Positions 43,907 through 51,977 of a stretch of DNA of 64,000 nucleotides are shown here, piece by piece (the first letter of the stretch is position 1; each line of letters begins with the position of its first letter). Source of the DNA: Porticoccus sp041581635 (GTDB lineage Bacteria; Pseudomonadota; Gammaproteobacteria; Pseudomonadales; Porticoccaceae); NCBI GenBank assembly GCA_041581635.1, contig JBFICW010000001.1, forward strand, positions 62,001-126,000. Direction: 5' to 3'. The position numbers and the translations under genes were made by a program. A model generated the notes under the pieces. It was not told the origin of the DNA. It made no database searches and saw only the letters and a program-made list of their open reading frames with translations.

Positions 43907-45046
43907 ATGTCACAAGCTGCTTTATCTATACCGCTGTCACCATCCGAAAGGTATCGTCAAGATCTGAGTGGTGAGGGGTTTACTTACGATGCATCTCAGG
44001 AGTTGGCAGTTGGCTACCTGCAGGCCCTCTATGATGAGCTGGTTCGAGATGCTGGCGGCGAGGAGCCGACTGGATTGTTGGCAAATATCAGGCGTAGGTT
44101 CGCAAGGCCGGAAACTGTCGCCCCTGTGAAAGGATTGTACTTCTGGGGGGGCGTGGGTCGTGGTAAGACCTATCTGATGGATAACTTTTATGAAAGCCTC
44201 CCTTTTGAACAGAAAATGCGAGCTCACTTCCATCGTTTTATGCGTCGGGTGCACCAAGAGTTAAAAGGGTTAAAAGGGGAAAAGAACCCTCTGGAGAAGG
44301 TGGCTGATCGTATAGCCATGGAAGCCAGGGTTATATGCTTTGATGAGTTCTTTGTATCCGATATTACCGATGCGATGTTGTTGGGTACCTTGCTGGAGCT
44401 ATTGTTCGCTCGTCGAGTGACGCTGGTGGCGACCTCCAATATTGTGCCTGATCATTTATATGCGAATGGGCTTCAGCGGAAGCGTTTTCTGCCAACGATT
44501 GCTCTACTAAACAAACACACTGAGGTTGTCAATGTCGATGGCGGGGTGGATTACCGACTTCGTGCTCTTGAGCGTGCAGAACTCTTTCATCAGCCATTAG
44601 ATGATAATGCCGAAAATGCATTGATGTTGGCTTTTAATGGGTTGACGCCGGCGCTTGGCGAAGTGAGAGAGCGTGTCAATATTGAGGCTGAAGGCCGTGG
44701 AATTTTATGTCGGTATGTGGCTGAGGATGTTGTTTGGTTTGACTTTGATGTGATATGTAGCATTCCTCGCAGTCAGTACGATTATATTGAGTTGGCGCGT
44801 GAGTTTCATGCTGTACTGGTGAGTGGGGTCAGGCAAATGGGGCTTAAAAATGATGATAATGCCCGACGTTTTATCAATATGGTCGATGAATTCTATGATC
44901 GGAACGTGAAGTTGGTGTTGTCTGCCGAGGTGGATGTGCACTCTCTTTATACCGATGGCCGGCTGGGCTTTGAGTTTCAGCGTACCGAAAGCCGTTTGTT
45001 GGAAATGCAGTCCCACGAGTATCTGGAAAAGCCGCATCGCCCTTGA
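43907..45046 (+). CDS. zapE: Cell division ATPase ZapE (AFG1-like)
   Basis: AAA+-related ATPase that associates with the Z ring and supports division under stress. The 379-residue protein shows Walker A GLYFWGGVGRGKTYLMDNFY, a His-rich helix HFHRFMRRVHQEL, Walker B ARVICFDEFFVSDITDAM, sensor VATSNIVPDHLY and late DDNARRFINMVDEFYD. Length and motifs match the family (E. coli YhcM 375). Confidence 0.93.
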   Translation: MSQAALSIPLSPSERYRQDLSGEGFTYDASQELAVGYLQALYDELVRDAGGEEPTGLLANIRRRFARPETVAPVKGLYFWGGVGRGKTYLMDNFYESLPFEQKMRAHFHRFMRRVHQELKGLKGEKNPLEKVADRIAMEARVICFDEFFVSDITDAMLLGTLLELLFARRVTLVATSNIVPDHLYANGLQRKRFLPTIALLNKHTEVVNVDGGVDYRLRALERAELFHQPLDDNAENALMLAFNGLTPALGEVRERVNIEAEGRGILCRYVAEDVVWFDFDVICSIPRSQYDYIELAREFHAVLVSGVRQMGLKNDDNARRFINMVDEFYDRNVKLVLSAEVDVHSLYTDGRLGFEFQRTESRLLEMQSHEYLEKPHRP

Positions 45047-45176
45047 GCTAATAGCCAGTGTTGGTCTGAACCTGTTTTGCGATGATTATTGTATCGTTCG
45101 CCCGTTGGGGCGGGTCTTGCTGGTGTGTCGCAATGAGAGGCATAAGAAAAGTTATTCTTTTTGGATGAAAAGCCCC

Positions 45177-45205
45177 TTGTAAAGCCCATGCCCCATCTGT
45201 AAAAT
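45177..45205 (+). promoter_or_regulatory. Probable sigma-70 promoter of rplM-rpsI
   Basis: TTGTAA (45177-45182) and TAAAAT (45200-45205) are spaced by 17 bases in the 217-base gap before rplM, with a leader of roughly 50 bases. In E. coli the rplM leader is a site of L13 autoregulation; I cannot confirm that structure here. Confidence 0.55.
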
Positions 45206-45263
45206 GCGCCCTCCTTTTGGTAAGCCCCATTAGGGAAGCCCCAAAAATTTCAGGCAGGAAAAG

Positions 45264-45692
45264 ATGAAAACATATAGTGCGAAGCCAGAGACCGTCCAGC
45301 GCGATTGGTTTGTTGTTGATGCAGAAGATAAGACGCTGGGTCGTTTAGCGGCCGATGTTGCTTCACGCCTGCGCGGCAAGCATAAGCCAGAGTTCACGCC
45401 TCACGTTGATACAGGCGATTACATCGTAATTATCAACGCCGAGAAAGTTCGCGTTACTGGTAACAAGGCAAAAGACAAAATTTATCACCATCACACGGGT
45501 TACCCCGGTGGTTTAAAGTCCATCAGTTTTGAAAAGCTGATTGATAAAGCTCCTGAGCGTACCATTCAGAGTGCTGTAAAAGGCATGTTGCCGAAAGGCC
45601 CTCTGGGTAATGCTATGTTCAAGAAACTTAAAGTTTATGCAGGCGCCGAGCATCCACATACAGCTCAGCAGCCTAAAGAACTGAATATCTGA
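45264..45692 (+). CDS. rplM: 50S ribosomal protein L13
   Basis: Early-assembly protein of the large subunit. The 142-residue length equals E. coli L13; it shows KTYSAKPETVQRDWFVVDAE at the start, LGRLAADVASRLRGKHKPE and MLPKGPLGNAMFKKLKVYAG. CAGGAAAAG precedes the ATG. rpsI follows after 13 bp, as nearly always. Confidence 0.98.
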   Translation: MKTYSAKPETVQRDWFVVDAEDKTLGRLAADVASRLRGKHKPEFTPHVDTGDYIVIINAEKVRVTGNKAKDKIYHHHTGYPGGLKSISFEKLIDKAPERTIQSAVKGMLPKGPLGNAMFKKLKVYAGAEHPHTAQQPKELNI

Positions 45693-45705
45693 CGGATAGT
45701 TAATT

Positions 45706-46098
45706 ATGGCAGACACTCAATACTACGGCACTGGTCGCCGCAAAACCTCATCAGCGAGGGTTTTTCTGGCAAATGGTAGCGGTAATGTTACGGTTAATAA
45801 CCGAACTTTAGATCAATATTTCGGGCGTGAAGTGGCTCGTATGATTGTTCGTCAACCGCTCGAGTTGGTTGATAGCGTGGAAAAATTTGATCTTAAAATC
45901 ACTGTTGCCGGCGGTGGTAGTTTTGGGCAGGCTGGGGCGATTCGTCACGGTATTGCCAGAGCGCTGTTGCAGTATGATGAAAATCTGCGCGGTGATCTAC
46001 GAAAGGCTGGATTCTTAACGCGTGATGCCCGTGAGGTTGAGCGTAAGAAGGTCGGCTTGCACAAAGCACGTAAGCGTCCACAATTCTCCAAGCGTTAA
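45706..46098 (+). CDS. rpsI: 30S ribosomal protein S9
   Basis: Small-subunit protein whose C-terminal tail reaches the P-site tRNA. The 130-residue protein has YYGTGRRKTSSARVFL at the start, GQAGAIRHGIARALL in the centre and the basic tail KKVGLHKARKRPQFSKR, all invariant S9 features. It ends the rplM-rpsI unit, followed by a strong terminator. Confidence 0.98.
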   Translation: MADTQYYGTGRRKTSSARVFLANGSGNVTVNNRTLDQYFGREVARMIVRQPLELVDSVEKFDLKITVAGGGSFGQAGAIRHGIARALLQYDENLRGDLRKAGFLTRDAREVERKKVGLHKARKRPQFSKR

Positions 46099-46112
46099 TT
46101 GTTGTCCTTATC

Positions 46113-46146
46113 AAAAAAACCCGGTTCTTTTTGACCGGGTTTTTTT
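46113..46146 (+). terminator. Rho-independent terminator after rpsI
   Basis: A 13-bp stem (A7 CCCGGT against ACCGGG T7) with an 8-nt loop, 14 bases after the rpsI stop, ending in a run of seven T. This separates the ribosomal unit from the pet operon. Confidence 0.93.
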
Positions 46147-46278
46147 AGCTCTAAAATAAGTGCTAGTCCAATTGTAATGGGGCATTGCCTTGTAAAAAGT
46201 ACGTGTTTTCATTACTATTGCACGCCATTTTGTACACATAAAAAATTTGCCAACCTTTGCTGTTAACGGGAGAACGTC

Positions 46279-46890
46279 ATGAGTAATGACGGTGTTAATC
46301 AGGGGCGTCGCCGCTTCCTGACAGGGGCCACCTGTGTGGTGGGCGCTGCTGGGGTAGTCGGAGCAGCCGTTCCTTTTGTCGGTTCTTGGAACCCAAGTGC
46401 TAAAGCGAAAGCTGCAGGTGCTCCGGTCAAAGCCAATATTTCTAAAATTGAACCAGGTCAAATGGTCACTGTAGAGTGGCGAGGTAAGCCGGTTTACATT
46501 GTTCGTCGTACACCTGAGACGTTGAAAACTCTGGAAGGAATGTCAGATAACATTCTGAGAGACCCTTCATCAGTTAATTCCAAGCAGCCCGGATATGTGA
46601 ACGGTATTCACCGTTCTATGGAAGGCAAGGAGGAATATTTGGTGATCGTAGGCTTGTGCACTCATTTGGGTTGCGCCCCTATGTATCGTCCTGAAGTTGG
46701 GGCACATGACTTAAGTACTAGCGAAAGTGAGTGGCTCGGCGGCTTCTTCTGTCCCTGTCACGGTTCTAAGTTTGATCTTGCTGGTCGAGTTTTCAATGGT
46801 GTTCCAGCGCCATCTAATCTTGATGTTCCTCCGTACTCTTATGAGAGCGACGGTGTGATTGTCATTGGTGTAGATCAGGAGGCCGGCTAA
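46279..46890 (+). CDS. petA: Ubiquinol-cytochrome c reductase Rieske iron-sulfur subunit
   Basis: Carries the 2Fe-2S cluster of the bc1 complex and shuttles electrons from ubiquinol to cytochrome c1. 203 residues: a Tat-type N-terminus (GRRRFLTGATCVV) with one membrane helix (about 15-35), then the soluble Rieske fold with cluster motifs CTHLGCAP (about 131-138) and FFCPCHGSKFDLAGRV. The stop overlaps the start of the cytochrome b-c1 gene (TAATG). Confidence 0.97.
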   Translation: MSNDGVNQGRRRFLTGATCVVGAAGVVGAAVPFVGSWNPSAKAKAAGAPVKANISKIEPGQMVTVEWRGKPVYIVRRTPETLKTLEGMSDNILRDPSSVNSKQPGYVNGIHRSMEGKEEYLVIVGLCTHLGCAPMYRPEVGAHDLSTSESEWLGGFFCPCHGSKFDLAGRVFNGVPAPSNLDVPPYSYESDGVIVIGVDQEAG

Positions 46891-48923
46891 TGAAAGCATT
46901 GGTATCATTCCGTGATTGGGTAGATGCTCGTCTACCCATTATGCGGGCATGGAATACTCACATGGCTGAGTACTATGCCCCTAAGAATTTCAACTTCTGG
47001 TACTTCTTCGGCGTATTGTCGATGATTGTATTGGTTATACAGCTTATATCCGGTATTTGGTTGTTGATGAGCTTTCAAGGTTCATCTGAGACAGCGTTTG
47101 CATCCGTTGAATACATCATGCGTGATGTGGATTACGGCTGGATTATCCGATATATGCACTCTACCGGTGCTTCTGCCTTCTTCATTGTGGTCTACCTTCA
47201 TATGTTCCGTGGTTTGATCTACGGTTCTTATAAGCCGCCACGCGAGCTGGTGTGGATCTTCGGCATGACTATCTATGTTGCGCTGATGGCGGAAGCATTT
47301 TTGGGCTATGTGCTGCCTTGGGGGCAAATGTCCTTCTGGGGTGCGCAGGTGATCATTTCCCTGTTTGGTGCTATCCCGGTCGTTGGTGACGATATTGTCC
47401 AGTGGGTTCGCGGAGATTATCTTATCTCTGGTATTACTCTGAACCGCTTTATGTCACTGCATGTGGTGGCTGTGCCTATCGTGTTGTTGGCATTGGTCGT
47501 CCTGCATATTCTGGCGCTACACGAAGTGGGTTCTAATAACCCCGATGGTGTTGAAATCAAGAAAAATAAGGATGAAAACGGTATCCCGAGAGATGGTATT
47601 CCGTTCCACCCCTTCTACACTGTGCATGACATTGTGCCTATTGTGGTCTTCCTGTTTGTGTTCTGCTTTATCATGTTCTTTGTGCCGGAAATGGGTGGTT
47701 ATTTCCTTGAGCATGCGAACTTTGAAATTGCTAACCCACTGAAGACGCCAGAGCACATTGCTCCTGTTTGGTACTTTACGCCTTTCTACTCTATGTTGAG
47801 GGCAGTGCCAGATAAGCTTGCGGGCTTCGCGGTGATGGGGGCGGCGATTGCCATTATGTTTGTGTTGCCTTGGCTGGATCGCAGTCCAGTGAAATCTATT
47901 CGCTACAAGGGCACCTTTAGTCGAGTAGCTGTACTGGTATTTGCGGCCTCATTTATTATTCTTGGTGTGCTCGGTGTGAAGTCTCCAACCCCAGAGCGTA
48001 CGCTGTTGGCACAAATCTGTGCAGTCCTGTATTTCTTGTTCTTCCTGGCAATGCCGATCTGGACAAGCAGGGAGAAAACCAAGCCTGAGCCTGCTCGAGT
48101 GACAATGGACGGAGGTATGGGCTTCTGGAAGGCTCTGATGGCGCTCTTTGTTGTGCTCTTCCTGGCATGGGCGCCGTTGAAAGCAGTAGGTTCTGAGTCC
48201 AATTTTGACTGTGGAACCATCCACTGTGACGAGTTTGAAGCAGACCTGGGTGATAAGCCATCTCTACAGAACGGCGCAAAGCTGTTTATGAACTACTGTA
48301 TGGGCTGTCACTCTGCTCAGTATTCTCGATGGGAGCGCGTTGCGACCGACTTGAAAATGCCTGCGGGCCTGGTCATGGATAACCTCGTATTTGCCGATCA
48401 AAAAATTGGTAGCTTGATGCAAATATCCATGCCCACTGACAAAGCCAAGCAATGGTTTGGTGCAGCGCCACCCGACTTGACGCTGGTGGCCAGAGCGCGT
48501 TCTCCTGAGTGGCTGTATACCTACCTAAGAAATTTTTATGTAGATCCTGCCCGTCCATTTGGAGTAAACAACAAAGTATTCAAGGACGTTGGTATGCCCC
48601 ACGCGCTGCTCGACCTTCAAGGTTTGCAGAAATGCGCCCCCGGTCCTGTTGTTGCTCATAATGGTGGTATCAAACGCGATCCTCTAACCAGAGAAGAAAT
48701 TCTAGAAGATCACTGCGGTCGTTATAGCCTGGTCCAAGAGGGTAGCTTGTCGCCGGAACAGTTTGATGGCGCAGTCTTTGATCTGGTTAACTTCCTATCC
48801 TATGTTGCTGAGCCGATGGCTGAAGATCGCAAGCGAATTGGTACTTATACATTACTGTTTCTTGCATTTTTGTTTATCTGGGTATGGTTGCTAAACCGTG
48901 AGTACTGGAAAGATATTCACTAG
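46890..48923 (+). CDS. petBC: Fused cytochrome b / cytochrome c1 of the bc1 complex
   Basis: One 677-residue open frame encodes both redox subunits. Residues 1-405 are cytochrome b, with heme His pairs in RYMHSTGASAFFIVVYLHMF and SLHVVAVPIVLLALVVLH, and the Qo motif PVWY. Residues about 435-677 are cytochrome c1 with the heme motif CMGCH (470-474) and a C-terminal anchor (about 650-668). The join EPARVTMDGGMGFWKALMAL runs from the usual C-terminus of cytochrome b straight into what looks like the c1 signal peptide (410-432). Gammaproteobacteria usually have separate petB and petC; fused fbcH genes are known in Bradyrhizobium, where the product is cleaved. Cleavage after the internal signal is likely here. 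Confidence 0.93.
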   Translation: MKALVSFRDWVDARLPIMRAWNTHMAEYYAPKNFNFWYFFGVLSMIVLVIQLISGIWLLMSFQGSSETAFASVEYIMRDVDYGWIIRYMHSTGASAFFIVVYLHMFRGLIYGSYKPPRELVWIFGMTIYVALMAEAFLGYVLPWGQMSFWGAQVIISLFGAIPVVGDDIVQWVRGDYLISGITLNRFMSLHVVAVPIVLLALVVLHILALHEVGSNNPDGVEIKKNKDENGIPRDGIPFHPFYTVHDIVPIVVFLFVFCFIMFFVPEMGGYFLEHANFEIANPLKTPEHIAPVWYFTPFYSMLRAVPDKLAGFAVMGAAIAIMFVLPWLDRSPVKSIRYKGTFSRVAVLVFAASFIILGVLGVKSPTPERTLLAQICAVLYFLFFLAMPIWTSREKTKPEPARVTMDGGMGFWKALMALFVVLFLAWAPLKAVGSESNFDCGTIHCDEFEADLGDKPSLQNGAKLFMNYCMGCHSAQYSRWERVATDLKMPAGLVMDNLVFADQKIGSLMQISMPTDKAKQWFGAAPPDLTLVARARSPEWLYTYLRNFYVDPARPFGVNNKVFKDVGMPHALLDLQGLQKCAPGPVVAHNGGIKRDPLTREEILEDHCGRYSLVQEGSLSPEQFDGAVFDLVNFLSYVAEPMAEDRKRIGTYTLLFLAFLFIWVWLLNREYWKDIH

Positions 48924-48932
48924 ATTCTATGA

Positions 48933-48955
48933 GGGTGGCTGTGATTCAGCCACCC
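48933..48955 (+). terminator. GC-rich hairpin between petBC and sspA
   Basis: GGGTGGCTG and CAGCCACCC form a perfect 9-bp stem with a TGATT loop, 10 bases after the petBC stop. No T-run follows (ATCCCGTTC), so it may be a 3'-end stabiliser or a weak attenuator rather than a true terminator. Confidence 0.45.
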
Positions 48956-48989
48956 ATCCCGTTCTATAACTTAATATCGAGGTTCCAAT

Positions 48990-49616
48990 ATGGGGATTGT
49001 TGCAAAACGATCTTCCATGACATTTTATTCAGACCCGAGTTGCCACTATAGTCACCGGGTTCGTATTGTCTTGGCGGAAAAAGGGGTCACTGTTGATATC
49101 GAAGATATCGATGGAAAAGTGATACCAGAAGAGGTTTTAGAGCTGAACCCGTATGCATCATTGCCAACGCTGGTCGATAGGGATCTGGCATTGTACGAAA
49201 CTAAGGTGATGATGGAATATCTGGATGAAAGGTTTCCTCATCCACCATTGTTGCCTGTCTACCCGGTCGCAAGGGCATTGAGCAGACAATTCATGCATCG
49301 AATTGAGCGAGATTGCTGTGTACAGGTGGATAAAATTATTGCCAGCCCTGATAGCAAGGGGGCTGAAGAGGCGCGTAAGGATTTGCGTGATAGTCTTGTC
49401 AGTATTGCACCAATTTTCACTGACCTGCCCTATTTTATGAATGAAGAGTTTACTTTGGTTGATTGCTGTCTGGGGGCTATTCTATGGCGGCTTGAAACAT
49501 TGGGGATTGAGTTGCCTAATAACCGCCAGACTAAGCCTTTACACGATTACATGAAACGCTTGTTTGAGAGAGAGTCATTCCAAGAAAGCCTGTCTGAATT
49601 GGAAAAAGACATGTAA
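48990..49616 (+). CDS. sspA: Stringent starvation protein A
   Basis: RNA polymerase-associated protein with a glutathione S-transferase fold, involved in stationary-phase and acid-stress transcription in E. coli. The 208-residue protein shows the thioredoxin-like N-domain (MTFYSDPSCHYSHRVRIVLA, NPYASLPTLVDRDLALYE) and the helical C-domain with EEFTLVDCCLGAILWRL. It has lost the GST catalytic residue, as family members do. sspB follows. Confidence 0.95.
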   Translation: MGIVAKRSSMTFYSDPSCHYSHRVRIVLAEKGVTVDIEDIDGKVIPEEVLELNPYASLPTLVDRDLALYETKVMMEYLDERFPHPPLLPVYPVARALSRQFMHRIERDCCVQVDKIIASPDSKGAEEARKDLRDSLVSIAPIFTDLPYFMNEEFTLVDCCLGAILWRLETLGIELPNNRQTKPLHDYMKRLFERESFQESLSELEKDM

Positions 49617-49644
49617 GGCCGCGCTCGATCAATAAATTGGCGAT

Positions 49645-49672
49645 AAAAAAGGGACTATAATGTCCCTTTTTT
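49645..49672 (+). terminator. Rho-independent terminator between sspA and sspB
   Basis: A6 GGGAC and GTCCC T6 form an 11-bp stem with a TATAAT loop, followed by a further T and G, about 28 bases after the sspA stop and 44 bases before the sspB start. The loop sequence is also a perfect -10 box. Confidence 0.82.
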
Positions 49673-49715
49673 TGTAGAATGCCTTTCGAGAAATTAAGAG
49701 CCTGAGTTTGCTCAC

Positions 49716-50153
49716 ATGAAAATGACATCTAATAGACCTTACCTGATTCGTGCTTTTTATGACTGGATTGTCGATAATGAGTGCACGCCGTATATGGTGG
49801 TGGATGCCTTCTACCCTGGTGTTGAAGTCCCGCAAGATTATGTCAGCGATGGTCAAATTGTACTAAACCTGGTGCCTCGAGCCGTAACCGGGTTGATTAT
49901 GAACAATTCAGAAATTTATTTTAGTACCCGTTTTGGTGGAGTTCCTTGTGAAATTAGGTTGCCCGTCAAGTCTATTCTGGGCATTTACGCTCGTGAAAAT
50001 GGCGAGGGAATGATTTTTGAGTCAGAGGATTCCAGCGGTCCAGAACCCTTGGGGCCAGCTCCGGTTAAGCCGGTAGCCCCTTCAGACTCCACCCCAAAAG
50101 GTGGTGGTTCTAGTGAAACCAGCAAAAAACCCTCGTTGAGAGTGGTTAAATAG
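49716..50153 (+). CDS. sspB: ClpXP protease specificity-enhancing factor SspB
   Basis: Adaptor that tethers ssrA-tagged proteins to ClpXP. Of 145 residues, the folded domain covers 1-110 (RPYLIRAFYDWIVDNECTPY, VVDAFYPGVEVPQDYV, STRFGGVPCEIRLPV). After a Pro/Ser-rich flexible linker the ClpX-binding tail ends KKPSLRVVK, the conserved module. A terminator lies between it and sspA. Confidence 0.96.
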   Translation: MKMTSNRPYLIRAFYDWIVDNECTPYMVVDAFYPGVEVPQDYVSDGQIVLNLVPRAVTGLIMNNSEIYFSTRFGGVPCEIRLPVKSILGIYARENGEGMIFESEDSSGPEPLGPAPVKPVAPSDSTPKGGGSSETSKKPSLRVVK

Positions 50154-50164
50154 AGGATAGATTA

Positions 50165-51343
50165 ATGTCAGATCCAATTGTTATTGTCGGAATGGCGAGA
50201 ACACCTATTGGAAGTATGCAGGGTCAATTTAATGGCGTGCCAACAACTGAGTTGGGTGCCGCTGCTATTAAAGCCGCTGTAGAGCGTTCTGGTGTGTCTC
50301 CAGAAAAAATCGGTTCTGTCGATATGGGCTGCTGCTTAACAGCAGGCCTGCGGCAGGCACCAGCTAGACAGGCTGCAATTGGTGCCGGTTTGCCAACCAG
50401 TGTTGGCGCAACCACGTTAAATAAAGTGTGTGGTTCTGGCATGAAAGCGGCTATGAATGCATGGGATAGTTTATCGTTGGGCCACGTTGATGTCGCCGTT
50501 GCTGGCGGTATGGAAAGTATGACTAATGCCCCCTATTTGATGCTTCAGGGCCGCGGTGGATATCGGTTTGGCGACTCGAAAATTTTTGACCATATGACGA
50601 TGGATGGTTTAGAGGACGCCTATACCACAGGTGCTATGGGCTTATTTGCCGAGCAGTGTGTTGATAAATATGGTTTCACTCGCGAAGACCAGGACGCTTT
50701 TGCAATGACGTCTCTGGAGCGAGCAAAAAAAGCCATTGAGGAAGGCAAGTTCGCGAATGAAATCACTCCATTTACAGTGAAAAGTCGTCGTGGCGATGTT
50801 CAGTGTGATACAGACGAACAGCCCGGGAAAGGCAATCCTGAAAAAATCCCTCAAATGAGGCCGGCCTTTAAAAAAGATGGTTCTGTGACAGCAGCTAATT
50901 CTAGCTCCATTAGTGATGGTGCTGCCGCCTTGGTTTTAACTCGCTTGTCTGTCGCTGAGGAAATGGGTCTTAAGCCCTTAGCGAAAATCTGTGCTCACGT
51001 TACCAATTCGCACGAGCCTGAGTGGTTTACCACGGCACCTGTTGGTGCAATCCAAAAGTTATTGGCAAAGGTCAACTGGTCAAAAGATGACGTAGATCTG
51101 TATGAGATTAACGAAGCTTTTGCTGTTGTAACAATGGCGGCTATGAAAGAGCTCGATCTCCCTCATGAAAAAGTTAACGTTCATGGCGGTGCCTGTGCCT
51201 TGGGGCATCCGATTGGTGCATCAGGTGCTCGGATTATCGTGACACTGCTGTCCGCAATGCAAACTTACAACAAGAGTAAGGGTGTTGCTGGGATTTGCAT
51301 TGGTGGTGGAGAAGCTACGGCGGTTGCATTAGAGCTGATGTAG
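50165..51343 (+). CDS. Acetyl-CoA C-acetyltransferase / thiolase
   Basis: Condenses two acetyl-CoA or cleaves 3-ketoacyl-CoA. The 392-residue thiolase shows the nucleophilic Cys in LNKVCGSGMKAAMNAWD, the His motif NEAFAVV, and the second Cys in GGACALGHPIGASGARI. Length and the MxGxARTPIG start fit biosynthetic type II thiolases (PhaA/AtoB), but substrate length cannot be told from sequence. It follows sspB by 11 bp, an unusual neighbour: in Pseudomonas sspB is followed directly by the dolP block. Confidence 0.92.
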   Translation: MSDPIVIVGMARTPIGSMQGQFNGVPTTELGAAAIKAAVERSGVSPEKIGSVDMGCCLTAGLRQAPARQAAIGAGLPTSVGATTLNKVCGSGMKAAMNAWDSLSLGHVDVAVAGGMESMTNAPYLMLQGRGGYRFGDSKIFDHMTMDGLEDAYTTGAMGLFAEQCVDKYGFTREDQDAFAMTSLERAKKAIEEGKFANEITPFTVKSRRGDVQCDTDEQPGKGNPEKIPQMRPAFKKDGSVTAANSSSISDGAAALVLTRLSVAEEMGLKPLAKICAHVTNSHEPEWFTTAPVGAIQKLLAKVNWSKDDVDLYEINEAFAVVTMAAMKELDLPHEKVNVHGGACALGHPIGASGARIIVTLLSAMQTYNKSKGVAGICIGGGEATAVALELM

Positions 51344-51363
51344 TGAGGTTGTCGACCAGTAAT

Positions 51364-51394
51364 AAACCGGCTCTATTGTGAGCCGGTTTTTTTT
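51364..51394 (+). terminator. Rho-independent terminator after the thiolase gene
   Basis: AAACCGGCTC and GAGCCGGTTT pair perfectly around TATTGT, followed by T5. It lies 20 bases after the stop, between the convergent thiolase and dolP genes, and may also serve dolP on the other strand. Confidence 0.9.
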
Positions 51395-51404
51395 CAATCA
51401 ACTT

Positions 51405-51977
51405 TTAATCGATGTATTCAAATACTTTGACGACACGCATCGCACCGCGAGTGTTACTGGCTATTTGTGCGGCTTTATCTGCGGTGTGGTGTGTTACTAG
51501 CCCCATAAGGTAGATAATGCCGCTTTCAGTCACCACCTTGATGGTTGATGACTTTATGCCATTGTCTGCAATGAGTTTTGTTTTTACCTTGGTTGATAGC
51601 CAGGTGTCATTGCTTCTCGATATTAACGAAGAGGCACCGCGTACCTGTATTTCGTTGTGTACTTGGCGAACACCGCGAAAATTCCTGGCAGCATCGCCAG
51701 CCAGTGTTCTTGCTGTGTTGGTCGGCACCTCTCCGGTTAGCAAAATCACACCGTTATAAGCATTAATGTTGATATGGGCGTGTTCAAGGTCTGGGTGAGC
51801 TTTTTTGATATTTACACCGATAAGGGTTTCAAGCTGCCAGTCATCAATGTCGGTGCCAATAGATGTATTTGTAGGGTCTGGTTGGATGGGCTCATCGGTG
51901 GTTGCATGAATGATACTGGTGCAGCCAGCCAGGGTAAGGCAACAGAGCAGCAACAGGGCTGTTAGTTGTTGCAACAT
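51405..51977 (-). CDS. dolP: Dual-BON-domain outer membrane lipoprotein DolP
   Basis: Lipoprotein that binds anionic lipids at the division site and supports outer-membrane integrity in E. coli (YraP). 190 residues from ATG 51977: signal with lipobox LTLAGC (Cys about 19), then two BON domains (about 45-112; HININAYNGVILLTGEVP, and 120-188; KVVTESGIIYLMGLVTHH). The start overlaps the diaA stop (TAATG). An upstream in-frame start at 52025 lies inside diaA and would spoil the signal sequence. Confidence 0.93.
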   Translation of the reverse strand: MLQQLTALLLLCCLTLAGCTSIIHATTDEPIQPDPTNTSIGTDIDDWQLETLIGVNIKKAHPDLEHAHININAYNGVILLTGEVPTNTARTLAGDAARNFRGVRQVHNEIQVRGASSLISRSNDTWLSTKVKTKLIADNGIKSSTIKVVTESGIIYLMGLVTHHTADKAAQIASNTRGAMRVVKVFEYID

